Notes under the pieces: model-generated
The model's input: the letters and a program-made list of their open reading frames with translations, nothing else
Database searches by the model: none
Told to the model about the DNA's origin: nothing
NCBI GenBank assembly: GCA_010279815.1
Contig: QEOQ01000092.1
Coordinates: 646,694-710,693 of the forward strand
Source of the DNA: Brachionus plicatilis
Taxonomy: Eukaryota > Rotifera > Eurotatoria > Ploima > Brachionidae
Length of the DNA stretch: 64,000 nucleotides
Direction: 5' to 3'
Shown here: piece after piece, positions 39,001 to 47,856 of the stretch
Layout of the letters: every line of letters starts with the position of its first letter
Numbering within the stretch: the first letter of the stretch is position 1
Translations under genes and position numbers: made by a program

Positions 39001-42000
39001 TCCTTCGACTATTTTTGAATCAATTTTCTCTTTTAACCAAGATACATTGTCGGAAATCTGCTTTAAATTCAATAAACTATTAACACTTGTTTCAATTGTA
39101 GATTTTTTTGAAAAAACTTTTTGAACAATTTCGTCACATTTTTCTTGAAATTTATCTGAAAAATCGTTCAAATTGATATCATCAGACAAACAATTATAAA
39201 ACCCTTTATCAATTGAGAAAAGATTTTCACAGTATAACCTCAAGTTGTTGCAATCATTTTCTGATAGTGTTTCTTTTTTGATAATATCCAGTGCTTTTGC
39301 TTGAATATCCCTGGTATTTTGATTAAATAAATGTTTTATATTCTCAAATTTTTGTGTAATAGTAAATTCCGTATTCATGATTATTCTAAAATCAATCGAT
39401 TCACTAGCATTCTTAACAAACAAAAATTCTTTCTTAATACGACCAAAAAATGATTGTCTTTCTTTTTCAAATTTCAATTCTCTTTGATTTAATAAATTAT
39501 TTTGTGATAAATTTTCACAAGTCATTTCAAGTCTTTTTAAAACTAAACTCTTTATTTCTTTAATTGGGATAAAAGAAATTTTAATTGTTGAAATATGAGC
39601 GGCTATTTGCTCATTTTCGAAAATTTTAGAGCAACTATCTGCAAATTTTAGAGAAATCAATATTTGCTTAAAATCTAGTATTTCCAACCATTCGACAAGT
39701 TTTTGAGAATTTTTCATGGACAACTGCTCAATTTTTTCAATTAATGATTTTGTTTCATTTCTCTTAGAGTCATTTCTAAAAATTTTTCTCAAAGAAGTGT
39801 CATTTAAAAACGAATTAAAGAGAAAAAGACTCTTTAATTCATTAATATTGATGCTAGTAAAATGCTGAAAGTAGCATTCATCATTATCATCATATCTTCG
39901 ACTGAAAATTTCATTCAATTGACAAAGCTTATTATAGAAACGTTCTTCTATTGATTCAATTACTTCATTTGTTGAATAATTAAAATAGTCCTTAATTTCG
40001 ATTAGCTTTGCAAAGGCATCTTTAACATTATTTTCTTTTAGAAGTAATTTTATGTGATCTATTTTGGGAAGGAAAAAATTGTGCATTCCCTTCTTTTTTG
40101 CTTCTAGGAAATCGTATCTGGGCTCTAAATCTTGATTTAGATGCCTACAAATGCTACTTACATCATCATTTGCGAAAAACTCTTGTAGTTTATTTTCATA
40201 AGTATCTTTAAAATCGCTTAATTCTTTTTTTTTATTATTCAATTCCAATCTGACTTGTTCATTGATGCTATTTGTCAAATAAAAAGTCAAATTTTCGACA
40301 AACCTAATTCTCTTTTCAAGAGTAACGCTTCCTTCATCATTTTGCAAGTATTGTTTAATTTTAAAGAAAATATGATATGAAAGCTTGTTGTATGCATTCA
40401 TATAGCCAGTCATTTTGTCCTTAATTTTCTCTAGTTCTTCCAAAATAATTTTTAGCTCATTACAGTTGTATTCTACTATTCCAATATTTTCATATTTTGA
40501 AATTTGTTCAACCGCGCGATTTTCAAGACTTTCCTCAATTGAAGAAAATCTTTGAAAAATCATGTCGTTACAAAAAACTCGCTTAACGAGAAGACTCTTA
40601 ATTTTTTCAAAATGTTCACCAAGATATTCTGCCCTATTGAAATTATTTGAATTTATTGCCTCCTCTAATCTTCTCAAAAAATCATTTAACTTGCTGGTTA
40701 TTTTTTCTTTTATACTTAAAAAGGTTTTCTCTATCTTCTGGGCTATTTCTCTATCAATTACTCTTTGAAAGTAAGAATTATCTTTTTCCTTTGAGCTTTT
40801 TAAATACAAACTTTTGTTAGCTTGATCAAGTAGGTTTACTTTTGTAACCAAATTTTCAAAATCTTCATATTTTAATTCTCTATTTATTTTTACTTCCAAA
40901 AATTCTATATCCTCAATTATTTGCTCAACTTCAGAACTAATAGCTGAGCGAATATCATCTAAAATTCTTTGGTTCACTGGAAAATTGTTTAAAGACAAAA
41001 GTTCATTTGATAATTGAGTAAATTTATTCTTTTCAATCAAATCTTTGATGTTCATTTTCAATTCCATTACTTGATTTAAACTTTGACTTTGAAAATTAAT
41101 AGATAAATTATAAAAACTATTTTCATTTTTTGCATTTTCTGTGTTAAGGTAGCGGTCAAATGGACTTAAATATTTACAAATAAGAATTGTTCTCTCTATT
41201 TCTCTTTCTTGTTGGTTATGACGTAAAATGTCTTTCCTTTGAAATAATTCTGAATAATACGACAGCAAATTGCTCTTCCATGTTTCTATTATGTCTTCGG
41301 AATCATCTTGTTCCTTTGCTTGGTCATAAATTGTTGGATAAAGATTTTTAACTCGAAGGAATTTTTTAAATAATTCTAGCATTACAATGCACTTTTCACG
41401 TAAAATATCTTCTGCATTTTGCTTAAAATTTGAGTCCTTTAATTCTCTAAAACTATTTTCAAAATTTGATTTGGCATCTTCGTATTTATCTTTTACCAAA
41501 TTTTGAATTTCTTTTTTTATATTCTCAAATTCAGCTGTATTCTGTTTATCTAAGCTATTCGAAATTAATTCTCCTAAAAATTGTAATGCTAATTCCATGT
41601 CATTGTTTAAATCGCTAGCGGGATTTGAGACTTCTCTTATATCATTAAGTACTTTATCTAATTTTTGCCTATAATCGTCGTTTATGTTTTTAATAAGATT
41701 TTTAGTATCAATGTAAGTATTTCCCAGTGGCTCATATCTTATTAAGGATTTAATCAATTTGTTAATTTTTGCTATGCTACTGATGCTATAAATATTTAGT
41801 GTGTAGCTTTTGTATTCTTTTTCGAAGCTTTCCAATTTTTTAAAAAGATTATTTTCTAATTTTTGAAAAAGTTCAAAATAAAAATTTTCTCTTATACGAT
41901 CAAGCCATTGTGCGCTTCTCATTATCTCAAAATAGCTCATAACCTTGGCGAAATTTATATCTTCTTCTTCATTGTTCAATAAATAGTCAAATGACCCTCC

Positions 42001-44244
42001 CAAAAACTCACTATTCATTGTTAAAAAAAAATCACTCAGCTTATTTCTTGCTTGATTATACAATTCGTGATCTTCGGTCCTAGAGTCGCTATTGTTAAGC
42101 CATAATTCCATTTCATCCAGGCACGATTTTATGCGGCTCATAATTATATTGCTCAAATTCCGGTTTTCTATTATTGAAAATATTTCATTTGCGCTATTTA
42201 TTAACTTTTCCGAGGCTTTACCATTAAGTTTATTTAATAATTCTAATAAATCACTTCTATCTACAAGAATGCACAATTTTGAACAATTTGAAGCTGCTTT
42301 TAAATTTAAAATTGTATTTTTAAATAAATTAATTATTTCTTCATCAACTTTGTCTTGGATTGTCAAATTTCTCAAGATTAATTCTGATTCTTTGCTAAAA
42401 TACTCTTTAACAACTAAAAGCGCCTTGTCATAATCTGTTGATATTGATGTGTCAATTATGTTCGATTCATCAATTGTCTTAATTTTTTCATGTATCTTAT
42501 AGATGTTTTTACATTTGTTCAAAATATCTGCAATTTTTTCGAAGTCAAAATTTTTCTCCTCCAACATACTTGATACAGTTTGTGTATTTTCTAATATTTT
42601 ACAATTGACTTGTTGCCAGCTTTTTTTAAATAATTCCTCAATTGTTTTCCATTTAAAATTTAAAAATAAAATATTCAATTTTTTCAAACAATGGTATGCA
42701 GTCTGGTCATCTGTTTCGTCAAATGAACAATCTTTGATTTTTTCAAATAAACTCACACATTTAGTATAAATTAATTTTTCTAAATTTTCCGCGTATTTTA
42801 CTTCTTTTTCGTTCTGCTCTTCTCTTAAATACTCCGAAATTAAAATATTCACTTTTGGTAATTTAAATAATTCTATTGATTCTTTAACTTCTGTCTGCTC
42901 AAATGAGTTTAAATCTTCAGATGACCAATTTGTTACACAATTCCAACCTTTCGAATAAATGTCATCAAAGAATTTCTTCAGCTGCTCAACAATTCTCACA
43001 ATAGTTGTCTCTAATGTTTGGTTTTCCAAGTAAAATTTAAGTCTTTTCAATTGTCCAAGTTTGAACATGATTAAATCAAAATTTCGTCTTTCCAAAGCAA
43101 AGTTTATTGATCTTTCATGGAAATTTATTTGTTCGTTTAAGCTTAAAAAAGCTTTTGAATTAGTCAAGGGTTGAAAGATTTCATTTGGATAATTAATTTT
43201 GTTCATTCTATGAATTTTTCTAAGCACATTTTTAGCACTAGCCGGATCTAGTGGATCTATTAAAATTGGTTCCCTTTCTACCATGCTTTCCATGCTTTCC
43301 AAAATTTCCATTATTGTTTCTGATAAATTATCTCTGTTTAAAGCTTCATTTATGCATCGTTTTATTTCTTCATTAGAAGAAAATTTGGTGTAAATATAAA
43401 TAATTGAGTTTAAATGGTCTAAAATATTAGGTATCATTTGAGAAATTAATTCAGCTATTTCTATTATTCCATCATATCTATCTCCTAATGATTTTTTACT
43501 TATCAAAACAACCAGTCTAACACTTTGGCAACATCTAATAGCTTTAACAATTCCAAAAGTATTCGCTATGTCGACCTCGGCGCCTGCACTGTCATTAAAA
43601 CCAGGAGTATCACAAATAGTCATGTAACCGGTCCGTCCAATCCTTTCTAAATTTATATCTATCGGCAAAATAAACCTTGTTTCTGAATTTGAACTATTTG
43701 ATGTTTTAACATTTTCAAGATTTGGTTGAATATCGGAAAGCTCATAGTGATCATTTTCTTTATTATATCTGAATGATGATCCAGCAAGAAAATGTAATGT
43801 TGTGGACTTTCCACTACCTGTTTTTCCTACTAAAAGAACTACATTCTTATTTGTTATCGTTTCTTCTGCTGTTTTAGTTTTAGCCATAATATAAATTAAG
43901 TCTTCAAAATCCATGACCATTAGGACCTTTTTGAAATTAATCAATTCTCTCTGTAGTTTCGTAATATTTTTGTTTTCAATTGAAGATTGAATTTCATAAA
44001 GCGAATTTTGGTATTTTGTCCTAAACTCAGAATCATTCCTCTCATTATTCAAATGTTCTTTTAATTTAAGAAAATCTAGTTTCAATGAATCGAAATTAAT
44101 ATCATTGCTTTGGGAATTATGGTCTGATTTTCTTATCAAATTTTTTAAAATTGTTTCACTACAAATTGGAATTAAGTTTTCAGCTAATTCTTGATCGTCA
44201 CTTGCTGATCTAGAGTCATCATTATTCTCTGTAAATGATTCCAT
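36055..44244 (-). CDS. Giant GTPase-SecA ATPase-vWA protein, 2729 aa, single exon
   Basis: Unbroken 8190-nt frame from an ATG (MESFTENNDD). Residues about 133-330 are a TRAFAC/AIG1-like GTPase: P-loop GKTGSGKS at 140-147, DTPG at 212, TKFS near 286. About 350-1880 is predicted helical and coiled, Lys/Glu/Asn-rich, with no recognised domain. About 1910-2450 is a SecA-type DEAD motor: NTGEGKS (1946-1952), DEVD (2052), GVSGTL (2206), SFGRGIDF (2342) and QIKGRTARQG (2378-2387). These match, in order, bacterial SecA Walker A, Walker B and helicase motifs III, V and VI. About 2485-2700 is a von Willebrand A domain with a MIDAS-like DATGS (2495). No signal peptide, transmembrane segment or plastid-type transit peptide is evident. 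The combination suggests nucleotide-driven remodelling or threading of proteins; the real role is unknown. Absence of introns and the bacterial motor suggest acquisition by transfer. Codon use is AT-rich like the surroundings. Confidence 0.9.
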   Translation of the reverse strand: MESFTENNDDSRSASDDQELAENLIPICSETILKNLIRKSDHNSQSNDINFDSLKLDFLKLKEHLNNERNDSEFRTKYQNSLYEIQSSIENKNITKLQRELINFKKVLMVMDFEDLIYIMAKTKTAEETITNKNVVLLVGKTGSGKSTTLHFLAGSSFRYNKENDHYELSDIQPNLENVKTSNSSNSETRFILPIDINLERIGRTGYMTICDTPGFNDSAGAEVDIANTFGIVKAIRCCQSVRLVVLISKKSLGDRYDGIIEIAELISQMIPNILDHLNSIIYIYTKFSSNEEIKRCINEALNRDNLSETIMEILESMESMVEREPILIDPLDPASAKNVLRKIHRMNKINYPNEIFQPLTNSKAFLSLNEQINFHERSINFALERRNFDLIMFKLGQLKRLKFYLENQTLETTIVRIVEQLKKFFDDIYSKGWNCVTNWSSEDLNSFEQTEVKESIELFKLPKVNILISEYLREEQNEKEVKYAENLEKLIYTKCVSLFEKIKDCSFDETDDQTAYHCLKKLNILFLNFKWKTIEELFKKSWQQVNCKILENTQTVSSMLEEKNFDFEKIADILNKCKNIYKIHEKIKTIDESNIIDTSISTDYDKALLVVKEYFSKESELILRNLTIQDKVDEEIINLFKNTILNLKAASNCSKLCILVDRSDLLELLNKLNGKASEKLINSANEIFSIIENRNLSNIIMSRIKSCLDEMELWLNNSDSRTEDHELYNQARNKLSDFFLTMNSEFLGGSFDYLLNNEEEDINFAKVMSYFEIMRSAQWLDRIRENFYFELFQKLENNLFKKLESFEKEYKSYTLNIYSISSIAKINKLIKSLIRYEPLGNTYIDTKNLIKNINDDYRQKLDKVLNDIREVSNPASDLNNDMELALQFLGELISNSLDKQNTAEFENIKKEIQNLVKDKYEDAKSNFENSFRELKDSNFKQNAEDILREKCIVMLELFKKFLRVKNLYPTIYDQAKEQDDSEDIIETWKSNLLSYYSELFQRKDILRHNQQEREIERTILICKYLSPFDRYLNTENAKNENSFYNLSINFQSQSLNQVMELKMNIKDLIEKNKFTQLSNELLSLNNFPVNQRILDDIRSAISSEVEQIIEDIEFLEVKINRELKYEDFENLVTKVNLLDQANKSLYLKSSKEKDNSYFQRVIDREIAQKIEKTFLSIKEKITSKLNDFLRRLEEAINSNNFNRAEYLGEHFEKIKSLLVKRVFCNDMIFQRFSSIEESLENRAVEQISKYENIGIVEYNCNELKIILEELEKIKDKMTGYMNAYNKLSYHIFFKIKQYLQNDEGSVTLEKRIRFVENLTFYLTNSINEQVRLELNNKKKELSDFKDTYENKLQEFFANDDVSSICRHLNQDLEPRYDFLEAKKKGMHNFFLPKIDHIKLLLKENNVKDAFAKLIEIKDYFNYSTNEVIESIEERFYNKLCQLNEIFSRRYDDNDECYFQHFTSININELKSLFLFNSFLNDTSLRKIFRNDSKRNETKSLIEKIEQLSMKNSQKLVEWLEILDFKQILISLKFADSCSKIFENEQIAAHISTIKISFIPIKEIKSLVLKRLEMTCENLSQNNLLNQRELKFEKERQSFFGRIKKEFLFVKNASESIDFRIIMNTEFTITQKFENIKHLFNQNTRDIQAKALDIIKKETLSENDCNNLRLYCENLFSIDKGFYNCLSDDINLNDFSDKFQEKCDEIVQKVFSKKSTIETSVNSLLNLKQISDNVSWLKEKIDSKIVEGIRRFKTQNGDQFLNLATHLSENENGLFILGEYDIFKGEMIRVMKEKTKSHNIDYVLEKLEGDDLEKEKLKSRYDKFKKEYDELIKSKLFSDEQNVIIDNLVSKTINLISSSQSLNNEIIKKIPSLVAHIFAVWTLKNINYFREMEGAANQESYLLQPHPAQVIAIFRILGIGYTPGLIKRLTRLTWFEQLPKNLVQVNTGEGKSVILAVTSIVLGLAGFDVSCACYSEYLSQRDYEEFKEMFELFGLQRQIFYGTFNKVCERLINRNFDLRERVVNMIKLNAVDEIENSSSIKDKKISQVLLIDEVDIFFNKDFLGNFYIPLATLKHQSISQLLKKIWQERHQIDLKQLKETDEFKECQKVFSNWMDLLNECFKDVLADLKNFELHQYKVTNDKISYMEHGELKMNIVYGYKTLFAYFNEHERGNISSDSLNDYLGLGIQCGKFSFSEIPKQFDFIFGVSGTLKNLSQSQINAIKKLYDISKFTYIPSIYGERKLDFRSESDTIVTSKDDFFIRIKEELDKRMNGTINPEVKRAILIFFENFENLSEFYKSSQMESYVQDDRVNILSEDVSINERKYFIKKATTNGKITLLTRSFGRGIDFICNNKSILTNGGVHVIQTFFSEDPSEEIQIKGRTARQGESGSFSMVLNQEDLEKFFGTSYKADLESLINNRSVYATTNQKRKDFFNIYTQTIQKSIDQALSDHQQSEIFQENLRQSILNLVKSFLIKQNLGATMTNSRSKTIVLMDATGSMGHLLNQVKHTICTMFDRAIDILNEYGFSSDSFEIQLAVYRDYDSLKNVLQTSEWERKPLNLRNFMNNIKANGGADYAEAIEIGLWHVNQEIRRFNSEDSVSQVILIGDAPAKSIDSVKEYRKRFGGENFWSKTKFKVPTFYIDELNLLKANEVPVHAYFVENGPEECFSEIARITGGQTGFLDVNSSDGSTKLIDLITPLILGNIETINGNPGNQLVNAYTIKYVKSYT

Positions 44245-45313
44245 TTTAATCTTTTACTTTTTTGAACACGTGATTAAAACTTTGAACCAAAAATATTTGC
44301 TTATTCTGAAGTTCAAAATTGCATACGAATAAATTTAATTGCATCAACAAATCTATGAAATAAAATAAATATTTAAAAAATTTCAATTAAATATTACTGT
44401 TTTAAAGAAAAACTTAAAAAATAAAAACTTCGAAAGTAAATAAATATTAAGAGAAACATACAGGATTCAATTGATTACTCAGGAATAAAGGCTAAATAGC
44501 GATACCAAAAAATTTAATAAAAAAAAGTTTTCAATATAAAAAAATTAGCCCTTGAATTAATGGAAAGAATAATTTAATAAAAAGACTCTATTCTTCTGCT
44601 TGTCCAAAAGCCCACAACAGGGCTTCTACCCGGACCCTCATAATTTTCCTATTAAAAGATAGGAAAATTAGATTTTTTTTCTTAAATAGCGGTACCAAAA
44701 AATTATTTTCCCTTCAAAAAATTGAAACCTTACATTTGATTTTAATTTTAAAAGTCTATTAATTATTTTCAAAATTAAAAATTTATTTTTTATATTCTTA
44801 TTTTATACATTATCTTAATTGGAATTTTTGAGAAAATTCTCATAGCTTTAGTTTCTAGATAACTTTATCATTTGATTTTTTAATTTTTTCTTAATTTAGA
44901 AATATTTTGAATTTATTAGATTAATTTTAAAAGTCTATTAATTATTTTCAAAATTAAAAATTTATTTTTTATATTCTTATATTAAACATTATCTTAATTG
45001 GAATTTTTGAGAAAATTCTCATAGCTATAGTTTCTAGATAACTTTATCATTTGATTTTTTAATTTTTTCTTAATTTAGAAATATTTGGAATTTATTAGAT
45101 AATTAAACTTAAATTCATAGATAAGATTATACTTTATTAGAATTTCTTAATACTAAAAATACTCTAGAAAACTCTAGAATTACATTACGAATTCTTTTAT
45201 AATTAAACGATTATTTTTGGAAAATTAAAGTATTTTAACATAAAGAAAAATGAAATATTAATCAATATTTTGAAATTTTGTAATTAAAAATTTAGATTTG
45301 TTTCACTGGTATA
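44245..45313. other. Intergenic with hairpin and tandem duplication
   Basis: This is the upstream flank of the minus-strand giant gene. A hairpin ATTTTCCTAT / ATAGGAAAAT lies at about 44644-44668. AAATAGCGRTACCAAAAAAT occurs twice (about 44494 and 44682). A 179-bp unit is duplicated in tandem (see next entry). No gene. Confidence 0.6.
44742..45105. repeat. Tandem duplication, 179-bp unit, two copies
   Basis: AAAGTCTATTAATTATTTTC starts at 44751 and again at 44930, and the following about 170 bases match with very few changes. The near-identity implies a recent duplication. It is non-coding. Confidence 0.85.
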
Positions 45314-45315
45314 TA

Positions 45316-46356
45316 CAGTACTGCTACGAAAAACTGTTTTTACGTGAAATTACGTGAAATTACGTAATTTCCAGTAATTTTACGTAATTTCCAGTAATTT
45401 TACGTAATTTTACGTAAAATTACCGGAAATTACGTAATTTTACGTAAAAAGTAAAATTCCAAAAAATACTATTTTTTTTGAGAATTTTGACATTTTTTGA
45501 CTTTTTTTAAATTTTTTGTTCCTGAATGCGAAAAAAAAAAAATTACTTTTTTTCACGTAATTTTACGTGAAATTTTATTTAATAGTGGTAAATTTTTGTA
45601 ATTTTTAGTAAAAAAAAGTAAAAAAAAGTAAATTTTGTACAAATTTTAAAAAAGTTAATTATTTCCAATAAACAAAAATGCAAAAACAAAATTTTCAATT
45701 AGATACATCTCAAAACAATTCAATGATTCGACCAATCTCCATTTCTTTCTATAACCACTTTTATTACCTTAATTTTTATTAAATTTTTTTTAAAGATTTA
45801 ATTGAAAACAAAAAACCATAACTTCATGATTGCTATCATTCGCTTTAACACCATTAAACGCAATAAACCCCGAAAATTAAAAAAATTTAAATTTTTTTCA
45901 GGTTTTTTCAAATTTATGGTGTAAATGTAATTTATGTTTTTTATGGTGTAAATGCTCATGAAAACAATCACGTATTTTTTGACGTTTTGTTCGACGTTTT
46001 TTGTTTCTCGAGTAAAGTAAAAATATAATTTAATATTGACTAATATAAGCTCTTGAATGAGATAAAGTCATCAAACCGTCCACTTTAGAACAAACTTTAT
46101 TTACTATGAATGAAAACCAGAGTTGGTCAAAAGTCAAACTTTAAAGTCAGAATCGTCAAAAGTCAAAGTCAAAGTCTGACTTTGACTTGAGTTTAAAATA
46201 ATTTCAAAGTCAAAGTCCAGACTTGACTTCAAAAAAATAAAATTTAAAGTCAAAGTAAAATCCGGTAAATTTACTTTTTTTTACTTTGGTAATTTTACGT
46301 AATTTTACGTAATTTCACGTAATTTCACGTAAAAACAGTTTTTCGTAGCAGTACTG
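45316..46356. mobile_element. Tc1/mariner-like inverted-repeat element, 1041 bp
   Basis: Both ends start CAGTACTGCTACGAAAAACT and stay identical for about 52 bp. TA dinucleotides flank the element (45314-45315, 46357-46358), as in Tc1/mariner insertions. Subterminal regions are runs of ACGTAATTTTACGTAA-like units. The middle (46110-46270) has AAAGTCAAAGTCTGACTTTG-type inverted units that may be a further insertion (starting CAGAGTTGGTCAAAAGTC). No transposase frame is present, so it is non-autonomous. The perfect ends suggest recent activity. Confidence 0.75.
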
Positions 46357-47856
46357 TATTTTATTTGAATTAAAATATCAACTAAAAATATTATAGTTTA
46401 GTCATTAACTTTTTTTAATATATTTTTTACTATTTCTGCAATTTTTTATATTTTGAATTTATGATGTTCTAAAACTTTTAAGCTTGATGATTTTTAACTC
46501 TTTTTTTTAAAATCCTTTTTATTTTAACAAAGTCAACTTAAATGACTTTTTAGAAAAAAAAATCAACTTTTTCATTAGTTAAAAATTTATCATACAAAAG
46601 GGAAGAGGGTAGTCAATTGAATATAAATTCAATTGTAAAATCATTTTCTGGGGTTCTTCTTGCTCTCTCGATTAATAATTTTTAAAATTTAAAATAAGCA
46701 GCACTCTTTCTTTTATTGGAAAAGAGCAGAAACTTACAAGATCTTAATTGGCTAAACTTCGAATTCAAATAAATATAGAATTTTAAAAATTAATCATAAA
46801 TTGGAATTTTTTAGAAATTTAATTTAGAAATTCAAATAAGAAAAAATTAAATACTTGTTTAAAGTGCGTTCAGAAATTTAAAGTTCGTATCTTTTTGGTT
46901 GGAATTAAGTAGTAGAGCAAAAATAACAATCAGTCAAGTAATTGAAAATTTCCATAGAATCCAAAAAATATCTAAAACTAAATGACACTCTCGCTGTTGC
47001 ATTTTATCACTTAATTCAATATATCAAATGACAAAATAAAGAGTAAAGAAGCATACTCGAAATTTTTGATTTATCAAGGAAATAAATTGAAAAAGGGTAT
47101 CATAATTTGAATATTTTGGAAATATATGTTTAATTTGGAACGTACTTAGGAAAAAATCCTTTTGATTTTAGATTCTTTAAACTTTATAAACAAATAAATT
47201 TTAATTAAAAAATGTTTAAATATTAAATAAAATACAATGTTAGATTTTCAAAACTAATTTTTCTTCTGTTTTATTTTTATGAACAATATAAATATGTGGG
47301 TCCTATAAAAAAAGTGCAACAACAGCCAAAAATCAAGCGGATCATTTTTTTCTAGTCTTTTTGAAGATTCAGTTTAAAATTTTCACTTCAAAAAAGTAAA
47401 TTTTCTTAACGTAAAATGAAAAAATTAAATTTTCTTAACAGTCCATAAAGAAAATTATTATTTTTAATTTTTTGCATCTTTCATATTCTATAATTAAAAT
47501 GTTGTCAAAAATGAGACCGACGATAATAAACGGTTAAAAAAAAATTCTGGTAATTTGATAGTCAAAAGATTTAACATACACCTTTTATTTGAAATTTAAT
47601 TTATAAGCATTATCATTTGATCTTTAGTCTTGTCTACTTATCTAAAATAAAATCTTGTCAATTTTCTTTTTCAAATTTTTTCTGTCAATTTTAAAAAATT
47701 GTATATATAAATTTTTTTTGAAACTATATTTTGCATTTAGTTTTGAGAGAATTTGAAAAATATAGCTAAATTAATTCATCATTCAAATTTCAAAATTCTA
47801 ATAATTTCATTTTGATGTTACAAAATTAGATAGAGTAGAACTCTATCATTGCTAAA
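46357..47856. other. Intergenic, AT-rich
   Basis: No gene or repeat was recognised. The last part must hold the promoter and 5' UTR of the gene starting at 47857. Confidence 0.5.
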
